Source: Polaromonas sp. (GTDB taxonomy: Bacteria > Pseudomonadota > Gammaproteobacteria > Burkholderiales > Burkholderiaceae_C). From it: a stretch of 64,000 nucleotides of DNA. Location: NCBI GenBank assembly GCA_025362315.1, contig JANYGP010000052.1:1-64000 (forward strand), in the 5' to 3' direction. The notes beneath the pieces are model-generated. The model did no database searches. It was not told the origin of the DNA and saw nothing but the letters and a program-made list of their open reading frames with translations. Position 1 is the stretch's first letter; each line of letters opens with the position of its first letter. Shown here one piece after another: positions 19,671 to 30,024 of the stretch. A program made the translations under genes and the position numbers.

Positions 19671-19727
19671 TTGCTGGCCGGGGTTGCCCGGCAGCAAGTC
19701 TCTTTTCTTTGCTTCGCCAAAGAAAAG
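19671..19727. terminator. Two consecutive hairpins between convergent genes
   Basis: First hairpin TTGCTG-G-CCGGG/CCCGG-CAGCAA at 19671-19696. Second hairpin is perfect: CTTTTCTTTG, loop CTTCGC, CAAAGAAAAG at 19702-19727. The second has A/T arms readable as a bidirectional terminator for the DUF gene and recG, and it also resembles a repeat I recall from Comamonadaceae. Confidence 0.5.
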
Positions 19728-19774
19728 TAAGTCGCCGGCCGGGGCGAGTCCAGGTAGACTGGTGAAGGGTATCT

Positions 19775-19822
19775 GCTACAAATTCAGGAGCTGTTCGCGC
19801 ACATATCCATTGGCCTGTAGCC
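19775..19822 (+). repeat. 48-bp dispersed repeat downstream of recG
   Basis: Forward copy (GCTACAAATTCAGGAGC ... GTTCGCGCACATATCC ... GGCCTGTAGCC), intergenic between the hairpins and the recG stop. Confidence 0.8.
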
Positions 19823-19867
19823 CTAAAATGCACCTAAAAATAGGCAAAAACAGACCCAAACCCCACC

Positions 19868-22030
19868 TCAAGCCTTCAAATACTCGCCCTTCGTCCCCAG
19901 CCACCGCAAAACATGCCGCTCCGCCAGCGCGGCGTGTTTGTCAAGCATCACAGGCGCCAAAGCCCGCGCCCATGCCAGCCATTCGGCGTCAACTGTCAGG
20001 TCAGCAAACCGCAGCAAAGGCGCGCCCGACTGCCGCGCCCCCAAAAACTCACCTGGCCCACGTATCTCGAGGTCGCGCCGGGCAATCTCGAATCCGTCAT
20101 TCGTCTCCACCATGGCTTTCAGGCGCGCCTTGGCTGTGTCGCCCAGCCGCGTGGCGTCGCCCGTTGAATACAGCAGTACGCAGGCTGATGCTGCTGCGCC
20201 GCGGCCTACGCGGCCGCGCAACTGGTGCAGCTGGCTTAGCCCAAACCGTTCGGCGTGTTCAATCACCATCAGCGACGCGTTGGGCACATCCACGCCAACC
20301 TCAATCACGGTGGTGCTGACCAGGACGGCCATCACGCCGTCGTTGAACAGGGTCATCACGGCCTTTTTCTCTGCCACGGGCATGCGTGAATGCAGCAGAC
20401 CAACCAGCACGCCTGGCAGGGCAGCTGACAGCGCTTCATGCGTCTGGGTAGCGTTGGTCAAATCCAGCACTTCGCTTTCTTCAATCAGCGGGCACACCCA
20501 GTACACCTGCCTGCCCTCAGCAATCTGGCTGCGTATGCGTTCAATCACTTCATCGCGCCTGCTGTCATTCACCACCTTGGTCACGATGGCGGTGCGGCCA
20601 GGTGGCAGTTCGTCAATCGTCGAGACATCGAGGTCGGCGTAATAGCTCATGGCCAGCGTGCGGGGGATGGGGGTGGCGGTCATCATGAGCAGGTGTGGCT
20701 CATCACCGTCCGAAGTCATTTTGGACCGCAAAGCCAGCCTTTGCGCCACGCCAAAGCGGTGCTGCTCGTCAATGATGGCCAGTGCCAGGTTTTTGAACAC
20801 CACCTTGTCCTGAATCACGGCATGCGTGCCCACCACCAGACCGGCCTGACCGCTGGCGATCATGGCAAGCGACTCGCGCCGCTCTTTGGCTTTCTGGCTG
20901 CCGGTCAGCCACGCGGTCTGAATGCCCAGCGGCTCCAGCCAGCTGATAAGTTTTCTGAAATGCTGCTCGGCCAGAATTTCGGTGGGCGCCATCAGCGCGC
21001 ATTGCCAGCCCGCGTCGATGCAGCGTGCCGCAGCCAATGCAGCCACCACGGTTTTGCCCGAGCCCACATCGCCCTGCAGCAGCCGGTGCATGGGCACGTT
21101 TTTTTGCAGATCACTGTCAATGTCCAGGCCCACACGCTGCTGCGCAGCGGTCAGGCGGAAAGGCAGGCGCTCGAGCAGCTGGTCATGCAGGGAACACTGC
21201 GTGTTTTGCAGGGGGCTTGGATACAACGCTGGCGCGCGCATGCCAGCACGCACGCGCCGCGCCTCAAGCTGCGACAGCTGCTGGGCCAGCAACTCCTCGG
21301 CTTTCAGGCGCTGCCAGGCCGGGTGGCTGTGGTCCTGAAATGTTGCCAGCGCCACGTCAGGCGTCGGGGTATGCAAAAACTGTAGCGCCTCGCGCAGGTT
21401 CCATATGGGCTGGGGCAGGTTTTTACTCAAATATTCAGGCGCAATGGTTTCGCTCAGGTCAGAGCGCGCCAAGCCGCCCAGCACGGCCTTGCGCAAATAG
21501 GCCTGGGGCAGGCCGGCCACGGTTGAATAAATCGGCGTCAGCGCGCCCGGCAGCTGGCCGCCGGCCAGTTTGAAGGCGGGGTGCACCATTTCACGGCTGA
21601 TAAAGCCGCCGCGCAGCTCGCCGCGCACGCGCACGCGCGCCCCGACGCTCAGCGTTTTTTGGTGCGATGGGTAAAAATTTAAAAACCGCAGCGTGCAGGT
21701 GTCTGTGCTGTCGTCAATCGTCACGCGCAACTGGCGTCTGGGTCGAAAGGCAATTTCGCTGTTTGTGACCTGCCCTTCTATTTGCACCGTCTCGCCGTCC
21801 CGGGCGTCAACCAGCCGGGTGATGCGGGTTTCGTCTTCATAACGCAGCGGCAGGTGCAGCGCCAGGTCAATGTCCCGACGCAGGCCAAGTTTGTCCAGCG
21901 CTTTTTGCGCCGCTGTCTTGGCGGTTGTTATGGCGACCGTTTTTGCGGCTGTTTTGGCGGCCGTGTTGGCAGGCAGGTTGATGGCCGTTTTGGCCGGTGG
22001 GGGCCGGGTGTCCGGTGTGGGGGATGGCAT
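19868..22030 (-). CDS. recG: ATP-dependent DNA helicase RecG
   Basis: About 720 residues. Remodels stalled replication forks and Holliday junctions. The wedge domain (OB fold; VQIEGQVTNSE, ARVRVRGELRGGF) precedes helicase motifs: Walker A GDVGSGKT, DEQH in IIDEQHRFGVAQR, MTATPIPRTL, and QLRGRVGRG. The first 45 residues carry a low-complexity Ala/Lys/Thr stretch (TAAKTAAKTVAITTAKTAA) not typical of RecG. It is divergent from queA with 20 bp between the start codons, so the promoters must overlap. Confidence 0.95.
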   Translation of the reverse strand: MPSPTPDTRPPPAKTAINLPANTAAKTAAKTVAITTAKTAAQKALDKLGLRRDIDLALHLPLRYEDETRITRLVDARDGETVQIEGQVTNSEIAFRPRRQLRVTIDDSTDTCTLRFLNFYPSHQKTLSVGARVRVRGELRGGFISREMVHPAFKLAGGQLPGALTPIYSTVAGLPQAYLRKAVLGGLARSDLSETIAPEYLSKNLPQPIWNLREALQFLHTPTPDVALATFQDHSHPAWQRLKAEELLAQQLSQLEARRVRAGMRAPALYPSPLQNTQCSLHDQLLERLPFRLTAAQQRVGLDIDSDLQKNVPMHRLLQGDVGSGKTVVAALAAARCIDAGWQCALMAPTEILAEQHFRKLISWLEPLGIQTAWLTGSQKAKERRESLAMIASGQAGLVVGTHAVIQDKVVFKNLALAIIDEQHRFGVAQRLALRSKMTSDGDEPHLLMMTATPIPRTLAMSYYADLDVSTIDELPPGRTAIVTKVVNDSRRDEVIERIRSQIAEGRQVYWVCPLIEESEVLDLTNATQTHEALSAALPGVLVGLLHSRMPVAEKKAVMTLFNDGVMAVLVSTTVIEVGVDVPNASLMVIEHAERFGLSQLHQLRGRVGRGAAASACVLLYSTGDATRLGDTAKARLKAMVETNDGFEIARRDLEIRGPGEFLGARQSGAPLLRFADLTVDAEWLAWARALAPVMLDKHAALAERHVLRWLGTKGEYLKA

Positions 22031-22050
22031 GGTGTGACAATTGTGCCCGT

Positions 22051-23115
22051 ATGAAAACAGTTTTTACGCTCCATGATTTTGACTTCACGCTGCCGCCTGA
22101 ACTGATTGCCCAGCACCCGCCCGCACACCGGAGCAGCTCGCGCTTGCTGGATGCTCGTCAAGCGGTTTTGGCAGACCGCCAATTTGTTGATCTGCCCGAT
22201 TTGCTGCAAGCCGGTGACTTGCTGGTGTTCAATGACACCCAAGTCGTCAAAGCCCGGCTGTTTGGCCAAAAGGCCAGCGGCGGCCGGCTTGAGCTGCTGA
22301 TCGAACGTGTCTTGTCGCCAGATGCCAGCTCAGGCCATGACGTGGCGGCGCACATGAAGGTGAGCAAAAAACCTGCGCCGGGTGCCGTGCTGCTGATGGA
22401 CGGCGGCTTCACCGCCACGCTGATGGGCCGCTGGCCGAATGCAGATGGGCCGCTGTACCAGTTCAAGCTGAGCCGCGACCCGTTTGCAGTGATGGCCGAG
22501 CACGGCCATGTGCCATTGCCGCCGTACATCACCCATGAGGATTCTCTGGAGGACGAACAGCGCTACCAGACTGTGTTTGCCAAACACCCGGGCGCAGTTG
22601 CCGCGCCCACCGCAGCGCTGCATTTTGACGAGGCGGTGCTGGCCCGGCTTGCCGCACGCGGCATCCACCGCGCCAGCATCACGCTGCATGTGGGCGCTGG
22701 CACCTTTCAGCCGGTAAAAGCTGAAAACATTGCCGACCATGTGATGCACTTTGAGCGCTTTGAGGTGCCGCCTGCAAGCCTGGAGGCGATTGCCCAGTGC
22801 CAAGCACGGGGAGGCCGCGTGGTGGCGGTGGGCACAACTACGGTGCGTGCGCTGGAGTCCCATGCCAAATTTGGCGCTGCTTGCAACGACACCAATATTT
22901 TCATCACGCCGGGGTTCAAATTTGCAGTGGTTGACCTGCTGCTGACCAACTTTCATTTGCCAAAAAGCACGCTGATGATGCTGGTCAGCGCCTTTGCCGG
23001 GCATGCGCACATCATGGCGCTGTACCAGCATGCCATTGCGCAAAAATACCGGTTTTTCAGTTACGGCGACGCCATGCTGCTGGCAGCAAGAGATGCTGGG
23101 AGTGACACGGTTTGA
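22051..23115 (+). CDS. queA: tRNA preQ1(34) S-adenosylmethionine ribosyltransferase-isomerase
   Basis: Makes epoxyqueuosine at tRNA wobble positions by transferring ribose from S-adenosylmethionine. The family signatures are visible: FDFTLPPELIAQHP near the start, RSSSRLLDA, DLLQAGDLLVFNDTQVVKARL (cited by ends), SITLHVGAGTFQPVK, and the C-terminal LLTNFHLPKSTLMMLVSAFAG (about residues 299-319). Length of 354 residues is standard. ATG at 22051 begins MKTVFTLHDF. No tgt gene follows; after the stop lie repeats and a VOC gene. Confidence 0.95.
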   Translation: MKTVFTLHDFDFTLPPELIAQHPPAHRSSSRLLDARQAVLADRQFVDLPDLLQAGDLLVFNDTQVVKARLFGQKASGGRLELLIERVLSPDASSGHDVAAHMKVSKKPAPGAVLLMDGGFTATLMGRWPNADGPLYQFKLSRDPFAVMAEHGHVPLPPYITHEDSLEDEQRYQTVFAKHPGAVAAPTAALHFDEAVLARLAARGIHRASITLHVGAGTFQPVKAENIADHVMHFERFEVPPASLEAIAQCQARGGRVVAVGTTTVRALESHAKFGAACNDTNIFITPGFKFAVVDLLLTNFHLPKSTLMMLVSAFAGHAHIMALYQHAIAQKYRFFSYGDAMLLAARDAGSDTV

Positions 23116-23148
23116 GCCCAGGAGCAGGCGTTTTGATGCATCAAACAG

Positions 23149-23196
23149 GCCTGTAGCGCTTATAAAACTGGCGCTAGCAGCTCCTGAATACATAGC
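23149..23196 (-). repeat. 48-bp dispersed repeat after queA
   Basis: Inverted copy (GGCCTGTAGCGC ... TGGCGCTAGCAGCTCC ... CATAGC). Here the centre also forms a GCGCT/AGCGC pairing. Confidence 0.8.
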
Positions 23197-23214
23197 AATT
23201 GTATATTTCAAAAT

Positions 23215-23243
23215 CCGTCATTTCCACGAAGACGGGAATCCAG
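23215..23243 (+). repeat. CGTCATTYCC-type extragenic repeat arm
   Basis: CCGTCATTTCCACGAAGACG then GGAATCCAG: a single arm of the widespread proteobacterial repeat of the form CGTCATTCCCGCGAAAGCGGGAATCCAG (split here: CGTCATTCCC/GCGGGAATCCAG). Intergenic between queA and the VOC gene. The remaining gap to 23363 holds no gene that I can support. Confidence 0.5.
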
Positions 23244-23363
23244 AAGCACTGCGCAACAACTTCAACAGGCATGCAGGCGACAGCTTCAACGCATTTGCCC
23301 AGCCGTCCTCAGCTACCATTTCAGAGGCAGTTTTACATACAACCCATTTCACAAAGGCAAATC

Positions 23364-23744
23364 ATGTTCAGTCACGTCATGCTGGGAGTCAACGACCTGG
23401 AAGCTTCCAGAAAATTTTACGACGCTGTGCTGGGCGCCATCGGCATCGGCCCAGGCGTTCCCAACAAGCACCGTTACTTTTACCGCAGCCCGACGGGTAC
23501 CTTTGCCATCACCACACCGATCAATGGAGAGCCGGCCACCCATGGCAATGGCAGCACCATCGGGTTTGTGGTGCAGTCAGCCGAGCAGGGCGAAGCGTTT
23601 CACGCAGCTGGCCTGGCCCACGGCGGCGTGACGTGCGAAGAGCCTCCAGGTTTCAGGGACGGCCCGGTGGGTAACTTTTATCTGGCCTACCTGCGTGACC
23701 CGGACGGCAACAAGATCTGCGCATTGCACCGGCCGGCCAAATAA
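23364..23744 (+). CDS. VOC-family (glyoxalase/bleomycin resistance-like) protein
   Basis: About 126 residues, one vicinal-oxygen-chelate domain. It opens MFSHVMLGVNDLEASRKFYD, the usual first beta-alpha unit with metal-ligand His4, and ends YLRDPDGNKICALHRP with the expected Asp-Pro-x-Gly-Asn-Lys. The family covers glyoxalases, isomerases and binding proteins, so the substrate cannot be given. ATG at 23364 matches the domain start. It is convergent with the aldo/keto reductase, 13 bp away. Confidence 0.8.
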   Translation: MFSHVMLGVNDLEASRKFYDAVLGAIGIGPGVPNKHRYFYRSPTGTFAITTPINGEPATHGNGSTIGFVVQSAEQGEAFHAAGLAHGGVTCEEPPGFRDGPVGNFYLAYLRDPDGNKICALHRPAK

Positions 23745-23757
23745 AAATCGCGTTGGG

Positions 23758-24759
<1,002 letters not shown>

Positions 24760-24844
24760 GTTGGTGACCTGCGTGGCTTACAAGGTTTTTATTAGATACC
24801 TTCTTGCGCTTTGGTGCACACATCATGCAGATGCCATGCGTGAA

Positions 24845-27800
24845 TCAACTCTGGGTGTTCAATCCAGTTTGGGACTGGTCTGGCAGGCCATCAAGCGGGT
24901 TGCTCCTGTCGGGCGGCTTGCTTTCATGACCCGGCGGCAGGCGCACCTCCACCTGAAAGCCCCGGGGCTTTTGCCGCGCCAGATCAACCTGCGCATCAAT
25001 GGCGCGGGCCCTGGCATAAATGGAGCTTAATCCGACGCCCGAATGTTGCTGGGTGACTGCGGTGTCAAAGCCTGTGCCATCGTCCGTGATGCGGAGCAGG
25101 CGCGGGCTGTCTGGCAGACCCTTGTGCTCAAGGCGCACGACGATGGACGTTGCCTGCCCGTGGCGCACAGCATTGGCAATGGCTTCCTGGGCAATCCGGT
25201 ACAGATGTGTGCCGACGTCTGCCGGGATGTCTTCAAAATCACCTGCCATTTCGAACACGCAGCGCAGTGACGGGCTGTTGTTGAAGTCATGGCACAAGCG
25301 CTCCAGTGCCCGCCAGAATGAGCCGGGCCAGTCGTTGATGGGCATCAAACCACGGGCCAGGTCGCGCGTGGTTGCTGCTGCCTTGCTGATGTTGCCCTGC
25401 AGCCGCTCAATGTCCATTTGCACCTGCACAATGTCCTGCGGCGTGTGGCCGATGCCAGCCGCCTGCAGAGAAATGCAGGCCAGCTGCGAGCCCAGCGAGT
25501 CATGCAGCTCATGGGCTAGAAGCACCTGTTTTTCTTCCAGCTGTTTGGCCAGCAGGCCCTCGTAGCGGCTTTTGGCAGACTCCATTTCCTGGATCAGCAT
25601 GGCGGCATCGCCCGGCGGGGTCATGGTAGACAAAATGTGCGGCTCGCCGTCCCACTCAATCAGGGTTGAATGGGTCAAGGCTTTGAAAACCTGCCCATCT
25701 GCTCCCAAAAAATTAAACCAGTAAGTCGGCAACGTGGCGCCTGCCATCAACTGCTTTTGACGCCACTGCGCCGCGGGCAAGTCATCCGTCAGGATGTATT
25801 GCGAAAAATGGTTGCCCACCATGTCACTGGTTTTTTCGTGGCCGAAAATTGCGAGCAGCGCGGTATTGGCAAATTTGATGATGCCGTAGCCGTGCAGAAT
25901 TATCCCGACGTTCAGATGCTCCAGACAACGCGACAGCTGCACATTGCGCTGGTCTGCCTGCTGCTGGGCACGCACCTGTGCGCTGATGTCCATGTGGGTG
26001 CCAATCATGACAAGGGGCTGGCCCGCCAAATCCCGCTCAATGACTTTTCCGCGGCTCCTGATCCACACCCAGTGACCTTGCGCATGGCGCATGCGAAAGG
26101 TTTTTTCAAACGGTGTGTTGCCTGAAAGCGCAGGAGCCGTGCCCTCGCCTTTGGCAGCACATTGATCTTCCGGGTGCACCCGCTTGAGCCAGTCATAGGC
26201 AGGCACAGGTTCCTGACTGGGCGCCTCGCCCAGCATGGCATGCCAGCCCGCATCGCACAAGGCTTCGTCCCGTGCAAGATCATTTGTCCACAAGCCCAGG
26301 CCGGAGGTTTCAAGGGCCAGGCTCAAACGCTGCGTGGTGGCGTACAGGGCGCGCTCTGTGACCTTGCGCGGTGAAGTGTGCCCGACCATGGCCACATCCT
26401 GCAGGCTTTCCACACTGCTTTGCAACAGCGCGATTTGCGCGCGCGCCTGCTGTTGCTCTGTCAGGTCCTGGTTGGTGCCCGAGGTTCGGATGGCCCGGCC
26501 CTGGGCGTTGCGCAAAATACAGCCCCGACCCAACACCGACAGGTAATGCCCATCTGCATGCAGCATCCGAAATTCTGACTGGTACGAGTCACGCCCTTCG
26601 AGCACAGCCGCCTTGAAAATAGCCCGTACCCAGGTCCGGTCATCCGGGTGAATAAATTGCAGCCACATCTCATCGGTTACCGGGTACTTGCCCGGGCTGC
26701 GGCCCATCATGGCCCACCAGCGCGGCGACAGGTAATAGTCGCCCGACACCATGTCCCAGTCCCAGGCGCCATCGTTGGTGCCTTGCAGGATCAGGCTCTG
26801 CCGCTGTTCGGCTTTGTGCAGGGCGTTTTCTTTCAATTTGCGTTCGGTTATGTCCCGAAAACTGCCATGGTAACCCCGAGGGTGGCCCTGGGCGTCATAC
26901 TGCCTGAAGCCCCTCATGCTGAACCACTGCTTGTGGCCGTTATGGGTCACGCAGCATTCCATTTCATCAGGCGGGTGACCGTCTGCAATGCTTTTGTAAA
27001 ACGCTGTCCAGTCTGAATATGCCGCATCAAAAACACCGGCGCTGTCCAGTCTTTTGCCCTTGATGCTGCCCTGCTCACCGGCGTTGAGATGAGCTGTGGG
27101 TGCGCCTGACAGTTTGTCTATCCGTCCGCAACTGTCAACCGACCACAGGCCCGCAATGTGCAGTGACAGCAACTGGCTTCGCTCATTGGCGGGCAGCGAC
27201 AACAAAAAGTCTTCCACAGGCCCAGAGAACAGCGGTGCCATGACAAGCAGCGTTTTGACCACCCGGCCGTTCGTTCCGGCCAATGGCAACACAAAAACTT
27301 CGACAGGCAGTGTCTCGCCGCTTTTGGTATGGCAGCGCGTGATGCCGTGGGCAGGCACTTCAGCCAGCAAGGCGTGGCTGATCAAAACTGCACCGCTGCT
27401 GGGGCGGTCCAGGCACAGCAAATCATCCACGCCGGTGCGCTTCAGATCTTCGACTGTCATGCTGGCCAGCTTGGTAAAGCGCTGGTTCACGGCCTCGATC
27501 ATTTGCGCCTCGCCCAACACCAGCATGCCTTTTTCTGCCTGCAGGGCAATGGCAATTGCCAGAGACGGGTTGTGCGGCATGAGCAGCATGGTGCTGATCG
27601 CATTGCCCAGTGCCCTGAGCAGCAGGCGGTCTGTTATGGAAAAACTTTTGGGTTGGGTGTCAACCAGACACAGCATGCCGATGGCCTGCCCGCTCAGGCT
27701 GATGGTCAGCGGCGCGCCCGCATAAAAGCGCGCAACGTGTTGCGCCGAAATGTCTGCCTGCAGGCTCTGGACCTTTACAGCATCAGGGCTGTGGTCAACC

Positions 27801-28048
27801 TCTTCTGCGACATACAACTGGTCGGGTTGCCCTGCGCACATGGCCAGCAGAGCCGTGCAGTCAAGCGCTGCTGGCGCCACGCCAACAGACATGTTCAGGG
27901 CCACAGTGCCTTTTTGCATCACAAAGGCAATGACACCTGCCACCCGAAAACGGTTTTGCAGGATTTTTAACAGGGCCTCAAAAACAGGAGAGGCCTGCGC
28001 GTCTGTTTCTTTTTGGGCCCACTGGGTGTGCAAACTGACCGGGTACAT
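24845..28048 (-). CDS. Multi-PAS sensor histidine kinase (NarX/HisKA_3 type)
   Basis: About 1067 residues with no transmembrane segment, so a cytosolic sensor. Order: GAF-like domain (about 1-165), then several PAS/PAC modules (clear PAC-type stretches GHKQWFSMRGFRQYD, GYHGSFRDITERK, LSVLGRGCILRN, MIGTHMDISAQVR), then a HisKA_3 dimerisation helix with the phosphorylated His in LAHELHDSLGSQL (about residue 850), and a HATPase with NAVRHG, ITDDGTGFD and SGVGLSSIYARA. It is divergent from a NarL-type regulator at 28365, its probable partner. The signal is unknown; no Cys pattern for an iron-sulphur or haem site was noticed. Confidence 0.88.
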   Translation of the reverse strand: MYPVSLHTQWAQKETDAQASPVFEALLKILQNRFRVAGVIAFVMQKGTVALNMSVGVAPAALDCTALLAMCAGQPDQLYVAEEVDHSPDAVKVQSLQADISAQHVARFYAGAPLTISLSGQAIGMLCLVDTQPKSFSITDRLLLRALGNAISTMLLMPHNPSLAIAIALQAEKGMLVLGEAQMIEAVNQRFTKLASMTVEDLKRTGVDDLLCLDRPSSGAVLISHALLAEVPAHGITRCHTKSGETLPVEVFVLPLAGTNGRVVKTLLVMAPLFSGPVEDFLLSLPANERSQLLSLHIAGLWSVDSCGRIDKLSGAPTAHLNAGEQGSIKGKRLDSAGVFDAAYSDWTAFYKSIADGHPPDEMECCVTHNGHKQWFSMRGFRQYDAQGHPRGYHGSFRDITERKLKENALHKAEQRQSLILQGTNDGAWDWDMVSGDYYLSPRWWAMMGRSPGKYPVTDEMWLQFIHPDDRTWVRAIFKAAVLEGRDSYQSEFRMLHADGHYLSVLGRGCILRNAQGRAIRTSGTNQDLTEQQQARAQIALLQSSVESLQDVAMVGHTSPRKVTERALYATTQRLSLALETSGLGLWTNDLARDEALCDAGWHAMLGEAPSQEPVPAYDWLKRVHPEDQCAAKGEGTAPALSGNTPFEKTFRMRHAQGHWVWIRSRGKVIERDLAGQPLVMIGTHMDISAQVRAQQQADQRNVQLSRCLEHLNVGIILHGYGIIKFANTALLAIFGHEKTSDMVGNHFSQYILTDDLPAAQWRQKQLMAGATLPTYWFNFLGADGQVFKALTHSTLIEWDGEPHILSTMTPPGDAAMLIQEMESAKSRYEGLLAKQLEEKQVLLAHELHDSLGSQLACISLQAAGIGHTPQDIVQVQMDIERLQGNISKAAATTRDLARGLMPINDWPGSFWRALERLCHDFNNSPSLRCVFEMAGDFEDIPADVGTHLYRIAQEAIANAVRHGQATSIVVRLEHKGLPDSPRLLRITDDGTGFDTAVTQQHSGVGLSSIYARARAIDAQVDLARQKPRGFQVEVRLPPGHESKPPDRSNPLDGLPDQSQTGLNTQS

Positions 28049-28364
28049 ATGGCAAGCAGCAGACTGCTTTTTAAACTGGTTTGAAAAGACTGGAGGCTGA
28101 TGATTTCTGAGCTGTTGACAGTACTCTTAAAACTGGATTCCTCGCTAGGTAAGTTTGCGTAGGACAGGCAACTTTTGTTGCATAAATGGCAATTTATGGA
28201 GCTCGATTGCGTGTAACAGTTCCGTGTTTTACACAATATTTTCTGGTCCGGTACTACCAATGCACAAGATAATGGTAGGTCTTGCCGAACGCATAACAAC
28301 TACTTTTGAATTGATTTTTTTGAGCCCTCAATCTGTGGTGGCTGCCCTCGGGCACATCTTGCCC
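28049..28364. promoter_or_regulatory. Divergent promoter region, sensor kinase / response regulator
   Basis: 316 bp without a gene, with starts diverging at both ends. It is AT-richer than its flanks. A TTGACA occurs at 28117-28122 but without a convincing -10 at the right spacing. No repeat copy or hairpin was seen. Confidence 0.35.
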
Positions 28365-29003
28365 ATGAAAACAATTTTGCTGATTGACGACCATGACATT
28401 GTGCGGTTTGGCCTGCTCACACTGATCAACACGTCGTCCTCACATCGTGTGGTCGACTGCCAGAAAAGTCTGGCTGCCGGGCTGCTGGCCATCAGGCGGC
28501 TCGCGCCTGATCTGGTGGTGTGTGACATGTCCATAGAAGACTCAAAAGGACTGGCAACAGTGCGGGCTGTGGTGCAAGCACAAAGCCCCCGATCGGTCTT
28601 GATGCTGTCGATGCACGACGAGATGATGTATGCCGAACAAAGCCTGGCTCTTGGCGCGCGTGGCTACCTGATGAAAGAGCGTGCGCATGAAAGTGTGTTG
28701 CAGGCCATTGACACCATCTTTAGCGGCAACACGTGGGTGTCGCCACAGGTCAGCGCCTTCCTGCTCAACCGCGGCTTGAGGCGAAACAACACAGGCAGCG
28801 CTGCGCCGGGTCAGGCCAGCAGCCTGTCGCAGCGCGAACTTGTTGTGCTGGAAAAAATGGGCATGGGCAGGACCACCAAGGAAATTGCGCTGGACCTGGC
28901 GCTGAGCCCGCGCACGGTCGACATCCACCGCGCCAACATCAAGAAAAAGCTGGGGTTTAAAACCGGCATTGAGGTGATGGCGTTTGCCATTGCCAGGACT
29001 TGA
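28365..29003 (+). CDS. NarL/LuxR-family response regulator
   Basis: About 212 residues. Receiver domain: acidic pocket in ILLIDDHDIVRFG, phospho-acceptor Asp in LVVCDMSIEDSKG (about residue 55), Thr/Ser position LMLSMHDE, Lys in YLMKERAHES. A LuxR-type helix-turn-helix follows at about 145-205: LSQRELVVLEKMGMGRTTKEIA and LSPRTVDIHRANIKKKLG. ATG at 28365 begins MKTILLIDDHD; a long open frame upstream is not family-like. It is divergent from the multi-PAS kinase and probably regulated by it. Confidence 0.92.
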   Translation: MKTILLIDDHDIVRFGLLTLINTSSSHRVVDCQKSLAAGLLAIRRLAPDLVVCDMSIEDSKGLATVRAVVQAQSPRSVLMLSMHDEMMYAEQSLALGARGYLMKERAHESVLQAIDTIFSGNTWVSPQVSAFLLNRGLRRNNTGSAAPGQASSLSQRELVVLEKMGMGRTTKEIALDLALSPRTVDIHRANIKKKLGFKTGIEVMAFAIART

Positions 29004-29046
29004 CGCGCACCGGGGAGCTGGCGGCTTGCTCTGCTAGCATTTGCCC

Positions 29047-30024
29047 ATGAAAGTATGTATTTACGGCGCAGGCGCAATGGGTGGCTGGATAGGACATGGG
29101 CTGGCGCTATCAGGCGCTGCGGTGAGCGTGGTGGCCCGCGGGGCCAGCCTTGCAGCGATTGAGCAGCACGGCCTGCAGCTGCATCAGGCCGGCACACAGA
29201 CCACCCAGCCAGTGCGGGCATCAGCCATGCCTGCAGAGCTGGGCGTGCAGAACCTGGTGGTCGTCAGCGTCAAGGCGCCGGCTCTGGCTGAAGTGGCCAG
29301 GCACATTGCACCGCTGATTGGCCCTGAGACCACGGTCATGACCGCCATGAATGGTGTGCCGTGGTGGTTTTTGCAGGGCTTTGGCGGTGCGTTTGCCGGG
29401 CGCAGTTTGACGTCAATTGACCCGCAAGGCGTTGTAGCCAAAGCGATTGCGCCGCAGCATGTGGTGGGCTGCGTGGTGCATGCCAGCTGCTCAACAGACA
29501 GCCCCGGTGTGGTGCGCCACCACTTTGGCAACAAGCTGATCATTGGCGAGCCGTCGGGTGTGAAGTCGCACCGTGTTTTGCAGTTGGCGGCCTGGCTTGA
29601 AAAAGCCGGTTTTGAAATGACGGTGTCTGAGCAGATACAAAAAGACATCTGGTTCAAGTTGTGGGGCAACATGACCGTTAACCCCATCAGCGCGCTGACC
29701 GGGGCCACCACAGACCTGATTTTGAAAGACGATCTGGTACGCGGTTTTATCTCCAGCGTGATGCTGGAGGCCAAAGAAATCGGCGCAAGATTGGGCATCG
29801 CGATTGACCAGCAGCCCGAGCACCGGCACGCCGTCACTTTAAAACTGGGCGCTTTCAAAACATCGATGCTGCAAGACGTTGAAGCAGGCAAGGCCGTGGA
29901 GCTGGATGCGCTGGTAACAGCCGTCAAAGAGCTGGGCACTTTGACCGGTGTTGCCACGCCGTGCACCGATGCGCTGCTGGGGCTGAGCCGCCTGCACGCT
30001 CGCGTACGCGGGCTGTACGTGTGA
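29047..30024 (+). CDS. 2-dehydropantoate 2-reductase family protein
   Basis: About 325 residues. N-terminal Rossmann motif VCIYGAGAMGGWIG (GxGxxG), NADP-type; a Lys in IQKDIWFKLWGNMTVNPISALTG (cited by ends, about residues 195-217) matches the catalytic lysine region of ketopantoate reductases. It could be PanE for pantothenate synthesis or one of the many paralogues acting on other 2-oxo acids; no panB or panC adjoins it. ATG at 29047 is preferred over a TTG at 29041. The 3' end (RVRGLYV) is the first unit of a short tandem duplication. Confidence 0.78.
   Translation: MKVCIYGAGAMGGWIGHGLALSGAAVSVVARGASLAAIEQHGLQLHQAGTQTTQPVRASAMPAELGVQNLVVVSVKAPALAEVARHIAPLIGPETTVMTAMNGVPWWFLQGFGGAFAGRSLTSIDPQGVVAKAIAPQHVVGCVVHASCSTDSPGVVRHHFGNKLIIGEPSGVKSHRVLQLAAWLEKAGFEMTVSEQIQKDIWFKLWGNMTVNPISALTGATTDLILKDDLVRGFISSVMLEAKEIGARLGIAIDQQPEHRHAVTLKLGAFKTSMLQDVEAGKAVELDALVTAVKELGTLTGVATPCTDALLGLSRLHARVRGLYV

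Noticed and set aside
20438..21385. Plus-strand frame of 315 codons opposite recG
   Set aside because: Antisense to conserved recG motifs; peptide has no recognisable domain or ribosome-binding site.
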